Assembly (NCBI GenBank): GCA_037953625.1
Contig: CM075652.1
Span: 36,326,501-36,390,500 of the forward strand
Direction: 5' to 3'
DNA from: Crotalaria pallida
Lineage: Eukaryota > Streptophyta > Magnoliopsida > Fabales > Fabaceae
Length of the DNA: 64,000 nucleotides
The position numbers and the translations under genes were made by a program. Positions 1 through 11,740 of this stretch are shown piece by piece. A model generated the notes under the pieces. The model was not told the DNA's origin and made no database searches. It was given only the letters and a program-made list of their open reading frames with translations. Each line of letters starts with the position of its first letter. Positions within the stretch are counted from its first letter, which is position 1.

Positions 1-1597
1 AAATGATGTTTTCGAACGGAGTTTTGTGAAAGATTATTTTTGGAAGGAAATGAGGAAGTGAGCCTTGAGAAAGTGAGGAATTATGTGATGAGTTGAGATG
101 ATGAAATGTAATGAGAAAGAGTGTGATATGAGATGCTGAAATGTTGTGTGATGAATTGGGGAACAGTTTGAACGATTAGTGGTCGGGCTTCGTTGAAGGG
201 ATGCACTAAGGACGAGCTGACTGTTAGGGTTAAGTCGTTAATAAAACTTTAAAATCTTCAAAACTTTGAAAGACTATTAAAAGACATGAATAACGCAGTG
301 AGGCATGAGAGTGTGTCGAAGTAGTGGAGAGGAAGAAACGATAAGTATCTGCGGATACTTAGGACGAGATTGCATTAGGGGAGGACGATGACGGTGAAAC
401 GTCAAGAAGTCTAGAGTACTGTTCTAGGCAGAACGAACTCCATAAGTGGTGCACTAACGTGGTGGGGACTGGTCTAATACCGTGGTAAGCTCTGCACTCG
501 AGACTAGAACTGTACTATCGCCCCCTAGATTGCAAATCGAGAACAGTGAGAGGGACTGGAACGGGGCATTTGTGATTGCCGCCGAGAGCGTGCACTGTTA
601 TTTATGATTATGATTTGAGGCAAGGCCTCCTGGTCTGGGACCATTTATGTGTTGTGACAGCTGTCGTGCCCGCGTGGTAAAGGTCCTGTACTCCTGTTTG
701 CTTTCGACTAGGTGTGGATGGATGACTGAGGAGATGTAGACGTGAGAGACGTTTTTCCTCAATGATGGTTCCCCAAGTCATTGAGTGAACTGAGATGATA
801 AAACTTAATAACTTAAAGATTTCAAAAGAAAGTACAGTTGTGATATTAAGTATTGGACGAGAATTGAGAAGTGAGAATGATATGGTGTTTATGTGATAAT
901 GATTATGAGGATGATGATTATGTTGCTTATATGTTTTGTATGCTATTTATTCTTTTATCTTAATAATTGCCTATCGTAAATCCACATAGTCGACATTACA
1001 TGTTTTGGGTAGCTCACTCTCTCGTACTTCTGCTTTGTATTGGGAAAATTTTGTATGGTCCTTAGAAAGGAAAACACGGAGAGACTAGCTCGTTATGAGG
1101 AGGAAAAGAAAGCCCGAGAAGCGGCTATGGAGAGCATTGTTAGGGAGACCGACGAGGATGCCTCTACTCTTGACCGAGGAGTGGACGTACCAAGAATCAG
1201 AGTAGCGCAGCGGAAGCGTTAGTGTCGATGACTAGCAGCTAGGTAATTCCCTTTCATATTTTTGTAATTCCATTGCAGTTACTTAGAAATCCTGGCTCTA
1301 TAGTGCTGTAACCCCATCTAAAGTTTATTTTAGTACTAATGTTTTGAAATGAGTAACGGGCCGTGTTTTAGACAATGTTTTTTTTGAAAACGAGTTTCAA
1401 AGTGCGGTGTCTTGTGACATCTCGGTTTGGAACTTGAAAGAGTATTACACAATGAGAGAACATGAAATTTTAATTGTAACCATGTTATGAAAATCTAATT
1501 GTTCTCATCTTGTGTAACATTTATATAAAAAAAAATTTGGCCCAAAATTTCACTACAAACAGTTGTGGTTTTCAAGTTGCCAAATCGGGGTGTTACA
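1..1597 (+). repeat. Element A 5' LTR, 3' part only
   Basis: The window opens inside this LTR. It ends with CGGGGTGTTACA directly before the PBS. The block 300-560 is shared with the LTR of element B (13.0-13.2 kb) and includes the hairpin at 343-360 and the paired arms 416-427/504-515 described separately. An ORF of 60 codons at 1040-1222 recurs in the other LTR simply because LTRs are copies; I do not call it a gene. Confidence 0.9.
343..515 (+). other. Inverted-repeat structures in element A LTR
   Basis: AAGTATC-TGCG-GATACTT (343-360) is a perfect 7-bp hairpin. Arms GTACTGTTCTAG (416-427) and CTAGAACTGTAC (504-515) pair at 11 of 12 positions across a 76-nt loop. Counterparts in element B are 13008-13025 and 13081-13092/13169-13180 (12 of 12). 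Confidence 0.65.
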
Positions 1598-1600
1598 GAA

Positions 1601-1612
1601 TGGTATCAGAGC
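1601..1612 (+). other. Primer binding site of element A (tRNA-iMet type)
   Basis: TGGTATCAGAGC lies four bases after the LTR end. It is complementary to the 3' end of plant initiator methionine tRNA, the usual primer for chromoviruses and Copia elements. Confidence 0.9.
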
Positions 1613-3045
1613 TGTGGTTGGATTTTAAGTAACATTGTGCATGGATTTACATACTCTGTGTTTGCGTTAGTATTAGGATAGCAATAGACGAGCATAGGAA
1701 TGCTAAGAGTACGTGGATACAATCCTGGATAGTGTCAGCTTTCGTCTACTATGGAATCAAGAAGCAGTGCACAGAACCATCCAGAGATATTGATGTGTGA
1801 GATTCGGATCTTTCTGTTGAACCCATCTTTAATGTGAACCCATCTTGTTCGTGATGACTCTCAAACTCTTGCTGTGTGATCTTGTCTTGTGACTAGAGCA
1901 CTTCTTTCCTGATTGAAACTTTTGTATAAGCCCTATGCATGCCAAATTGCTTTGGCATGGTGTTTGAAAAAGCCTTAATCATTGATGAACCCAAAGCTTT
2001 TTCTTTTGACCTTTGCCCAGACATTTATTCTTCCTAAACTTTTGATGAGAAATTTGAACCCTGACACCTTACCCAGTCAAGTAGATAGTTGTAGAATAGA
2101 GAGTTAGTGGTGAAGTGTTGTTAGGAGAATAAGGATTAGTGAGTGTGGGTTGGAGGAAATGTGAGTCTTGGAGTATCCTTGGAGTCTTAGTGGTTAGTTA
2201 TGTGAAGTGATTAGGATTAAGAATCTTGATGCCGGATTGGTTAAATTAATGGTTTAGATGGTGGTAAGATGAGGAAAGGAGTTATGAGTGTCTCGATTTG
2301 AGTTGGTGAATGGTTAGATAGAGGTGAATAAGTAAGGATATGGTAAAGTTGAGTGAATACGATGGTGGAATTTGAGGATAGAATCCTTAAGTGCTGACCC
2401 AAGATTAAGTAAAAGTCTAAGATTTGATGTGGTAATAGGTAATAGGTCTTTGAGTTGAAAAATTTTAATGGTTTAGAGTGTTTAGGTCATGTGATCAAGT
2501 GTTTGAAATAGGGAGTGAAATAGTAAGTGTTTCTTGAGGATTAGTGGTCGTTAGAGAAAAAGGAGGATAGATTGAAGCTAAGTGATGGGAAATTTTGTAA
2601 GAATTAATCAAAAAGTGGTAAAGGATAGGAGTGCTTAGAGGTTAAGTGTGTGATGATAAGTGTGGTGTTGGGAGATATGCGTCATTTAAGTTGGGGAGTA
2701 GTCAGAAACGTGAGGTTTTGAAGAGTAGTTTGTCTAGGCTTGAACAACTCAATCTTAAAGTGTGACGGTGTCTTGACCCTAAATATACGTGACCACATTA
2801 TCTTGATACTGTTTTAATGCCTTTGAAACCCCCAGTTCTTTGTTGCCAATGAAACCGTGTTGTTCTAACCCGCCCTGTTTGTCATTGAAAGCACCCCAAG
2901 GGATTACTTTTGCCAGTAATCTATTTGATTTTGTCTTTGAGAGCGACGAATGGACGGTACATCTTCGAAAATGCGACGATTGTTACGGTTGGAGCGGGAA
3001 AGGATTTCCTCAAGAAGCTCACGGAATAGTCAGACTCTGCGCAGC
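1613..3045 (+). other. Element A interior, no coding sequence recognised
   Basis: This 1.4 kb lies between PBS and PPT. It is rich in TAG/TGA stops on the plus strand. A short ATG-led stretch at about 1751 and an ORF at 2840-3127 that runs into the LTR show no recognisable Gag, protease, RT or integrase motif. Element B has an interior of similar size with the same kind of content. Confidence 0.7.
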
Positions 3046-3082
3046 ATTTCTCGAGGACGAGAAATCTTTATGTTGGGGAGAA
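3046..3082 (+). promoter_or_regulatory. Hairpin plus polypurine tract of element A
   Basis: ATTTCTCG-AGGA-CGAGAAAT (3046-3065) is a perfect 8-bp stem with a 4-nt loop. It is followed within 7 nt by the polypurine tract GTTGGGGAGAA (3072-3082), after which the 3' LTR starts. The same hairpin and spacing are found in element B at 21672-21708. Confidence 0.8.
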
Positions 3083-5649
3083 TGTAACACCCCGCATTTT
3101 TCCCGTACGTGCGTAAACGATTTTTGACGAAAGGAACTTTGAAATGATAATTGTCAGGAAAAGTATTTTTCATGAGAAAGAAATAAAGAACTGATTTCCC
3201 TGGATTTTTATAAACAAAGTGTTTTATAGAAGAAAAATAAATGATTTTGTTGAGTTTGAAAATGATTTGCTAAAATTGTGATTTTTATTAAAAGATGATT
3301 TTGTTAAAAATAAAGTTTTTGGGTCTGTTACCTTTGAAAATGTGTATCTTTTAAACCGTAACTCGGATTTTTATGATCCATATATGAAAACGATCGTTTT
3401 GAAACCTAGAATTTGAAAATTTAATTTTTAGAATTTTCTGAATTGATTTATAAAAATTTATTTTCAGAATATAAGGAAAACGAATTTTAAAGAAAATATG
3501 TTCTGTGATGTATCTTGGCATGAAATTTTGTGTGATGTTTGTGCTTGATTTAATGTATGAACATGTGACCTCTGATCTTAGGATTAATTGCATGGTTGTG
3601 AATATGATTTCTTATAGTTAGTTGCATGATTATGTGAATTAGTATTTTTTTTAAGAAAATGTAATTAGAAAATAAAAAGTATGTGACATGTGTGTGTATG
3701 TGAGATTGCCACGGTTTGCATGTGCATGTTTGTGTGTGTATATGTGTCATACGTGGGTGTGTGCATGTGTGTGTGTGTGTGCATAAGCTTAAGACTTTGG
3801 AGGCTTAGTGAGTAAGAAACCCATGGAACTAAGTGTAACCAAATCAAACTAAAATAGGAAAAATCCTAACTAGAGCCAACTATCCATTGAACCTAAGTGC
3901 CCCCTAGCCAACTAGCCCACTCCTCCATGTTCCCTTGACTTTGGAGACATCTAGTCATGCAAAATTATAAGGACAAAACTGCCCCTCCCTATTTGTGTGT
4001 TGGCCGAATTAAACCAAGGGCAAAAGAGGGAAACTCGTGGGTTTATATATATGAGTGAAGTCTTGATTCATTTTCACTTTCACCCACTTTCATTTCCCAT
4101 TTCTTCCAAACACCAAAATACACTCTAAGAGCCATCCAAACTCTTAGAGAAAATTAGAAAAGAAAGAGAGAAAGAGTGGTGGCCGAGAGGTAGAAGAAGG
4201 AGGAGGAATTTAGGAGTTTGCTTTAGGAGTCCCTTTAGAGATCAAGAGTGTCAAGATTAGAAGATCAACCCTTGCCTTGATAGAAGACTCGAAGAACAAG
4301 AGAAGAATGTAATAGTTTGGTCTTTTCTTTTTAGTGGTAGATCCCATCCTTCTTCTTCTTGCATGTTTATTTCCATGAATTGTAAAGTGAAATTATGTGT
4401 TATTCTTTCTTGATCTTGGACTTTTATGGACTAAAAGTGATTTGAAATAATTGTAACTCTATGCTTGGGTTTCGGTTTATACTTTTTTGATTTGATCTTG
4501 ATGATTTTCTAACCCAAACCTAAAAGATCTAAAGTTTTGTTTATGCTTTTGTGAAATTCAACATGAATCTTCCTTGCATGTATGTTTTCCTTGTTCTAAA
4601 TCATGATCCATGTGTGTTTATGTGTTTATGTGACAAATTAATTTATGATCTAAGTTTAATGAATGGTAAAGTAAAATTATTTAGTCTTGCATGTTAAATT
4701 TTGTTTGCTTAAATGATTATCTATAATATGTTGTGTGGTTTCTTTGTAAAGCAATGCATGATTTAAATTTGTTTGAAAATATAGTGGAGATCTATGCCTT
4801 TACATGATGAATTGATGATGACCTTGTTGATCTATATGCATATATTTAATGATCCAAGTTTTTAGATCATGCATGTTAATTTCAAGTAGAAAAATTATGT
4901 TTTGGTTAATGCATTCACGGTTTTGTAAGAGAAAATTTAAAGGAAAAGTTTTAAAATGATTCTTAATGTGTGAACATGATTTAGTTTTGGAAATTAATTT
5001 ATACATGCTATGTTATGTAATAGGCCATTCGGCCATATTAAATAAAGTGGATCTTGTGCTTTTTCTTATGTGAAATTGATGCATGTGTATTATAAGACTA
5101 GATCTAGTAATTTCAAGTACATGCATGTTGTTTCTAGAAATTTAAAGTGTAATCTTGAATTATATTGAAACTAAGTGATGAATTCAAACTTCATTTTTAA
5201 TAAGAATCTTGCTTTGATAAAGTGATGCATGTTGATGTGGATATGGTGTGTTTGATGTCTTGATCTTATTTTGTGATTTTGGTATGTTGAAAAATGAATA
5301 AGGCCTTGCATTCTTGCATGTTAGCATTCGGCCATGAGAGAAAGGAATAGGAAACCATATCTAATCCTTGTTTAGGTTGTACATGGATGAGACTAGCTTA
5401 ATCTAAAATGCTTAGAGAGTGCATGCATGAAATCATTAAGTCTAAAGAAAAATAAAAATGAAACTTTGAGGTGATGTGTAATTTAACTTGTTGTTTGATC
5501 TAAGTTAAGAAAATAAATTAAGTTTGTTGAATTTTCTTTTTTATGCTCTCGGTTTTTAGTCCAAAAAGAAAAGAAAATAATTTCATTTATTTTGTGCTTT
5601 TATGTATGCATTAATCTTGTTAAATGACACCTATATGATTCGGCCTAGG
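3083..5649 (+). repeat. Element A 3' LTR, first part (U3 and start of R)
   Basis: It starts TGTAACACCCCG after the PPT. A TATA box (TATATATA, 4044-4051) is followed by a CT-rich leader and a purine-rich stretch that names a likely U3/R boundary near 4.07 kb. The LTR is interrupted at 5649 by solo LTR S1, whose CTAGG target duplication occupies 5645-5649. Sequence 22.4-22.9 kb in element B's LTR is a diverged counterpart. Confidence 0.85.
4044..4051 (+). promoter_or_regulatory. Probable TATA box in element A 3' LTR
   Basis: TATATATA sits about 960 bp into the LTR, just upstream of a pyrimidine-rich leader. This is the expected place for the Pol II promoter driving the element; from the 3' LTR it would read out into downstream DNA. 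Confidence 0.5.
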
Positions 5650-5884
5650 TGTAACACCTAAGTTTATTTACCCTTTTATACCCTTAATTAAAAATAGCAA
5701 CTTGAAAATTTCATCTTAAACTTGTAAATTGATTAGTAAAAACGCTTAGTTATTTTTAATTAATATGAAAATCTCCCGTCAAACGGACGGAGTTTCGTTT
5801 GTTTTTAGGACTTTTCCAAAATTTCTGTTTTCCTGCAACCTGATAAATAACAACATTTTCAAATAGCAAGCCAGCAGGGCTATT

Positions 5885-5886
<2 letters not shown>

Positions 5887-5919
<33 letters not shown>
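5887..5919. repeat. (TA)n microsatellite in S1
   Basis: About 16 uninterrupted TA dinucleotides. Confidence 0.95.
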
Positions 5920-5922
<3 letters not shown>

Positions 5923-6459
5923 CTAGTGCATCTTCGTGCACGCATCAGAAACAAGTTTAAAACATCATAGTATGAACATCAGAGTTAGCAGAAATATAAA
6001 CAAGTCAGGAAGACAGTTTTTTCCACAAAATAGACCCCTTTCCCAAAAGGGGTCGTCCTGAGCCCCCAAAAAGCTATTTACATTTATATACAACAAAAAT
6101 GATTCACATCATCGGGCCCAGGACATTTCCATGTCCTACATAATAATAAGTGTCCTACTCTCCCTGTGAGGGAGAGTACTCCTGCTCGGCCTGATCTTGT
6201 GCAAACTCTTCCTCAGTACCTGTGGGGATAGTAAGGAGTGAGTATTACACATAAATGGAGAGGCGGTTTCCAATTAAGACATAATGCAACACTAAGCCAT
6301 ACACATTTAACAATTCAATCACAACATCATAAATAAGAGTCAATGTATCCCAACTCATTTTCAAGTATTCATTAGTTTCTCGAACCCATTTTATTCATCA
6401 TTTTCATAAGTCTTTTGTTCCATAAATATATTAGTTGTTTTCATATTCTCTTCAATCTG

Positions 6460-6830
6460 TCCCTGGTCGCGACCTACTGCGTCTGCACTCCCGTGCACTC
6501 ACGACTTACTGCGCCCGGGTATGTTTCTCAATCCCCTGGTCACGACCTACTGCGTTCGCATCTTTATGCGATCACGACTAACTGCGTCCGGGTATATTTC
6601 ATTCTGTCCCTGGTCACGACCTACTGCGTTCGCATCTTTACGCGATCACGACTTACTGCGCCCGGGTATATTTCATTCTGTCCCTGGTCGCGACCTACTG
6701 CGTTCGCATCTTTACGCGATCACGACTTACTGCGCCCGGGTATATTTCATTCTGTCCCTGGTCACGACCTACTGCGTTCGCATCTTTACGCGATCACGAC
6801 TTACTGCGCCCGGGTATATTTCATTCTCCC
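6460..6830 (-). repeat. 74-bp tandem array in solo LTR S1
   Basis: About five units begin 'tccctggtc(a/g)cgacc'. Clear unit starts are at 6607, 6681 and 6755, giving a 74-bp period; the first unit is more diverged. Because 74 is not a multiple of three and the unit lacks stops, several frames stay open across it, which creates spurious ORFs. On the minus strand the core TGATCGCGTAAAGATGCG resembles the repeat cores in S2 and H. Confidence 0.9.
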
Positions 6831-8507
6831 CTGGCTGAGCCTGGGTATAATTCATTTAGTTCCTTTATCAAGATCAATTCTTTAGCACTTTCCATTACTC
6901 AAAGTTAATCACCACATTACACATTTCCACTATCCAATGGTTACAATTATATATTATAACTTAATTAGCACAATTTAGCCCAATATCACATCTCAAATCA
7001 TTAAACAACATAGGCTTTTAATTCACCAACATCACCAAATCACAAAATGCAATATTTCAACATCAAAATAAATTCCCTAAGTCATAAATTCTATTCTAAC
7101 AATTATTCTACATCATATCAACCTAAACTAACACAAATATCTTAGTACCCATTATATGTATATTGTAAACTAAACCCCAGAGTAAGGTAATACTCACTAT
7201 AACCCACTCCTTACCTTAAATCAGCAAAGAGTAAATAGAACCTTAGTGAGCCCTAGCTCAAAATCTTGGAAACTTGAACTTCCTAAGTCTAGCTTGCCAC
7301 CTCAATAAGGAAATGATGAAATGATGATAGACAACCCTATTTGATAGAGAACAAGAGGAATAATCTTTGTCCTTGCCTTGATCCGAGTTGGAAGGCATGA
7401 AACACAATCCCTATATAACAAAGAGTGCAAGAATCCTAGGGTTATAGAGCTCAATTTCTATGAGTCAAGGAAAGTTGAAATGGAAAGGAAAATAACTCAT
7501 GGCATGAAGCTACTTACCCAATCAATGGTGGTAAAATTGAAAAGCCAAGGAGAATGGAGGAGGGAGTAACTCGTGTGAGCCCAAGAAGAAAGAGGATGAA
7601 GCTTTAATCAATATCCATGGTGAAAGCTTGTTGGGTTTTGTTTGATTTTGGGTTGAGGTGCCCAAGATCAAGTGTTTATGGTGGTTTGGTGATGGGAGTG
7701 TGATGGAGATGCTCTTGGAGCTTGAGATAAGTTGATGAGGTGATGAGTTGATTTGGTCTTGAAACATGAAGGAATGAAGGGCTTTAAGTGACTTGTTTCC
7801 CTTGCCATGCTGCTGAAGAATCATGTGGCTGAAATCAAAAACTTAGCCACCAAGTTGGAAATCAACGCACCAGATCTGATCTGGTCTGCGCCGCTCGCTT
7901 GGGCGCACCTATTACTCGCTTGGGCGAGTCTTGGCACCAGCTGGTGCTGCTGGTGCGCGACGTGGGAAGCTGGTGCGGTCAGATAGGGGCTTTGGCGCGC
8001 CAAACACGAATTGGTGCATGCTGGTGCGTGTGGCCGCTCGCCTAGGCGAAATGGTGCCTCGCCTGGGCGGGTTTTCCACTGCCTTGGTGCACCATGAATA
8101 GTGCACCCGCCTGGGCGCATGGCTGGTGCGCCTGGGCGAGTTTCAGGGTTTCCAACCTTCGATTCGCCGTAACTTTTTCGTCGACCGTCGGATCGAGTCC
8201 AAATTTTTAGACATGCTTCTTCACCCCACAAACTTCCTATCCAACGGTGGAATTTATTTTCTTAGCTCCCTATAATAAATTTCTAATTTTCTCTTTTCGG
8301 TTGACTTCTAACATCTAAAATTCCGATTTAACTCCCGATTTCGCTTATTTGACTTTGCCCAAAGCCACAAATGCCTTCTATACAACCCCTAGGACCTATA
8401 ATCACCACTCACCTATCTACCAAAATTCATTAAGTCATTATTCCAATTTTCCTAAGGTTTTTAATTAATAATTTCATTTAAATCAAAGTTTAGGCTGTTA
8501 CACTAGG

Positions 8508-11500
8508 TATGCTAGTACAGTTAGGAAAATTGTTTCCATGAAATGATCTTTGAAAATGACTATGCTTTTAGTTGTATGTTGTTATGTGTGATGTGTTGTT
8601 TGTTTTAACCCCTTTTCGGTTTTAAAGAATAAAAATGAATAAATTGATTGATAATTGAAAAGGAATTTTGTTGAAAATCCAATGATTTTTAATATAGTGT
8701 TATGTGAGGTTGAGAATGTTTTAATGATGTGTTGTTTGAGTGTGTTTTTCTATATTTAAAATTCCAAGAATTGAAAAATGTTTTACTGGAAAATATGATT
8801 TAAGAAACTCAGATTGATTTAAAGTGATTTTGAAACTTCATTTTCTTAAGTTCTGAATTTTGTTTAACAACTAAGAAAAATGATTTTTATAACATGAATT
8901 CTGTTTTAAAATGATTAATTCAAAGTTGTTTCAAAGTTTTCTTGAAAACGTTTTATTATGGAATTGGATCTGAAAACTTTTGGGATGTGAACAATGTGTT
9001 TTCAAAAAGAAATAATTTCAAAGAGTTTTCTGAAACAAATTAATGAATATGTTAAAAACGTTTTCTAACGCACGGGGAAAAATGCTATAGTTCGGAAACG
9101 AGACGGGATAAGCGATCGGGAAATCTCGGAGAGCTTACGAAGGCCTACGGTATTTGAGGTAAGAGAGGGGCTTCCCTTAAGACGTCGTGGTACTTAGGTA
9201 ACTTATTAAGAGGTCCAATCATCTCAAAGGTTGGACTCCAATCTCATTTAGCATAGTGGTGTATGTGATAGCAATTGTTTGATTGTCTGCTTGGCTATCC
9301 ACCCGAACGGCTGAGATTGGTTTATTAAGTTTGATATTATGTTTCCTGGATGATTATGTTTGAGTCATTCAATTGTCTTATGATCTATTTATTGATTAAG
9401 TAATTATGTTGTGATTTGAGAAGTATTGGTGTACTAAATAATGTGTGGATAAGAAGTAAATTGTGAAAGTAAGAAATGTGATTAAAAGAAGAGTGATAAT
9501 GAAATTTGTATAAGTGAGAAATATTAACGAGAAGTTAAGATGTGATGGCAAAGAGATAAAGAGATGAGGCTGAGTATGAGTTATGGAAGTGAGAAAGAGT
9601 TGTGGAAGTAAGATGTGGTATAGCTCTGGTTGTTTTTGGTTTTAGTCTGGGACTAGTGTTGAGTTGAGCTTGCTCCTCCATTAGCGCCCAGCAAAAATGT
9701 GCTTTGGTTTATGTTTTTGGAAAGAGCCTAGTGTTGAGTTGAGATTGCTCCTCCATTAGCACTCATCCAAAAACTTGATTTTGAAAAAGGTTTTCGAAAA
9801 GATATTTTTGAGGAAGTTGTGAAACAATATTTTCGAAAGAATTTTATGAACAATCCTTTTTGAAACGTTTTGTGAAAAGATATATCTTTGAGAAAGATTT
9901 TTGGAAACAATATTGGATAAAGTCTTTGGAAACAATATTTTTGAGAAAGTCTTTTTGGAAGGATATTTTTGAGAAAATCTTTTTGAGACAACATTTTTGA
10001 GAAATTTTTATGAAATGGCCTCTTTGAGAAAAGTTTACGAAAACCATATTTTGCGAACATTTGTGAAGAATGGTTTTGAGAAAATTTATGAAATAATATT
10101 TTTGAAAAGGTTTTGTGAAGTGATGTTTCGAGAAAGTCTTTGTGAAATGATGTTTTCGAACGGAGTTTTGTGAAAGATTATTTTTGGAAGGAGATGAGGA
10201 AGTGAGCCTTGAGAAAGTGAGGAATTATGTGATGAGTTGAGATGATGAAATGTAATGAGAAAGAGTGTGATATGAGATGCTGAAATGTTGTGTGATGAAT
10301 TGGGGAACAGTTTGAACGATTAGTGGTCGGGCTTCGTTGAAGGGATGCACTAAGGACGAGCCGACTGTTAGGATTAAATCGTTAATAAAACTTTAAAATC
10401 TTCCAAACTTTGAAAGACTATTAAAAGACATGAATAACGCGGTGAGGCATAAGAGTGTGTCGAAGTAGTGGAGAGGAAGAAACGAGAAGTATCTGCGGGT
10501 ACTTAGGACGAGATTGCATTAGGGGAGGACGATGACGGTGAAACGTCAAGAAGTCTCGATTACTATTCTAGGAGGAACGAACTCCATATGTGGTGCACTA
10601 ACGTGGTGGGGACTGGGTCTAATACCGTGGTAAGTTCTGCACTCGAGACTAGAACTGTACTGTCGCCCCCTAGATTGCAAATCGAGAACAGTGAGAGGGA
10701 CTGGAACGGGGCATTTGTGATTGCCGCCGAGAGTGTGCACTGTTATTTATGATTATGATTTGAGGCAAGGCCTCCTGGTCTGGGACCATTTATGTTTTGT
10801 GACAACTGTCGTGCCAGCGTGGTAAAGGTCCTGTACTCCTGTTTGCTTCCGACTAGGTGTCGATGGATGACCGAGGAGATGTAGACGTGAGAGACGTTTT
10901 TCCTCAATGATGGTTCCCCAAGTCATTGAGTGAACTGAGATGATAAAACTTAATAACTTAAAGATTTCAAAAGAAAGTACAGTTGTGATATTAAGTATTG
11001 GACGAGAATTGAGAAGTGAGAATGATATGGTGTTTATGTGATAATGATTATGAGGATGATGATTATGTTGCTTATATGTTTTGTATGCTACTTATTCTTT
11101 TATCTTAATAATTGCCTATCGTAAATCCACATAGTCGACATTACATGTTTTGGGTAGCTCACTCTCTCGTACTTCTGCTTTGCATTGGGAAAATTTTGTA
11201 TGGTCCTTAGAAAGGAAAACACGGAGAGACTAGCTCGTTATGGGGAGGAAAAGAAAGCCCGAGAAGCAGCTATGGAGAGCATTGTTAGGGAGACTGACGA
11301 GGATGCCTCTACTCTTGACCGAGGAGTGGACGTACCAAGAATCAGAGTAGCGCAGCGGAAGCGTTAGTGTTGATGACTAGCAGCTAGGTAATTCCCTTTC
11401 AGAGTTTTGTAATTCCATTGCAGTTACTTAGAAATCCTGGCTCTATAGTGCTGTAACCCCAACTAAAGTTTATTTTAGTACTAATGTTTTGAAATGAGTA

Positions 11501-11740
11501 ACGGGCCGTGTTTTAGACAATGTTTTTGAAAACGAGTTTCAAAGTGCGGTGTTTTGTGACATCTCGGTTTGGAACTTGAAAGAGTATTACACAATGAGAG
11601 AACATGAATTTTTAATTGTAACCATGTTATGAAAATCTAATTGTTCTCATCTTGTGTAACATTTATATAAAAAAAAAATTTGGCCCAAAATTTCACTACA
11701 AACAGTTGTGGTTTTCAAGTTGCCAAATCGGGGTGTTACA
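8508..11740 (+). repeat. Element A 3' LTR, second part (R/U5)
   Basis: This continues the LTR after S1 and ends CGGGGTGTTACA at 11740. From 10141 on it parallels bases 1-1597. It includes a degenerate GAAAA/TTTTTGAGAAAG-type minisatellite (about 9780-10160), the block with inverted-repeat arms, and the LTR terminus. Sequence resumes in element B's LTR at 11741. Confidence 0.85.
9780..10160. repeat. Degenerate short tandem repeats in A LTR
   Basis: Irregular 25-40-bp units of the type 'ttttgagaaagtctttttggaa' are repeated about ten times. The counterpart in element B's LTR is 12420-12790, so the array predates the split of A and B. Minus-strand ORFs here are low-complexity artefacts. Confidence 0.7.

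Larger units (their letters stand above)
5650..8502 (-). mobile_element. S1: solo LTR inside element A's LTR
   Basis: The ends are TGTAACACC...GGCTGTTACA and the 5-bp target duplication CTAGG lies at 5645-5649 and 8503-8507. No internal PBS, PPT or coding region is present, so this is a solo LTR of about 2.85 kb. Orientation is minus: read from 8502 downward it matches the U3 order of LTR H, with the shared block 'ccaccgttgg...gatccgacgg...aaaaagtta'. It carries the (TA)n tract at 5887-5919 and the 74-bp tandem array at 6460-6830. Confidence 0.9.
1..11740 (+). mobile_element. Element A: non-coding giant-LTR retrotransposon (LARD-like), 5' end outside window
   Basis: Bases 1-1597 match 10141-11740 closely (I count roughly 40 differences), which marks the two LTR ends. 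Between them lie a tRNA-iMet-type PBS (1601-1612), a 1.4-kb interior without credible coding sequence, and a PPT followed by the 3' LTR start TGTAACACC at 3083. Removing nested solo LTR S1, the 3' LTR runs 3083-5649 plus 8508-11740, about 5.8 kb. The LTR is therefore four times longer than the interior, as in LARD-type elements. The PBS type and TGTAACA...TGTTACA ends suggest a chromovirus (Tekay/Del-like) parent, but with no pol this is inference. A is inserted in the 5' LTR of element B at 11740/11741. Confidence 0.85.

Noticed and set aside
1040..1222. 60-codon charged ORF found twice (also 11185-11367)
   Set aside because: It lies in the two LTRs of one element, so duplication is expected. 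The equivalent region of element B does not encode it.
2840..3127. 95-codon ORF ending inside the 3' LTR of A
   Set aside because: It crosses the PPT and LTR start and has no match in element B's equivalent region.
6460..6830. Regular repeats that might suggest a CRISPR array
   Set aside because: Contiguous 74-bp units without unique spacers, inside a plant solo LTR.
6415..6885. Long overlapping ORFs with repeated peptides
   Set aside because: They are produced by a stop-free 74-bp tandem repeat readable in several frames.
9728..10060. Phe/Lys/Ser-rich minus-strand ORFs
   Set aside because: Low-complexity translation of degenerate LTR minisatellite.
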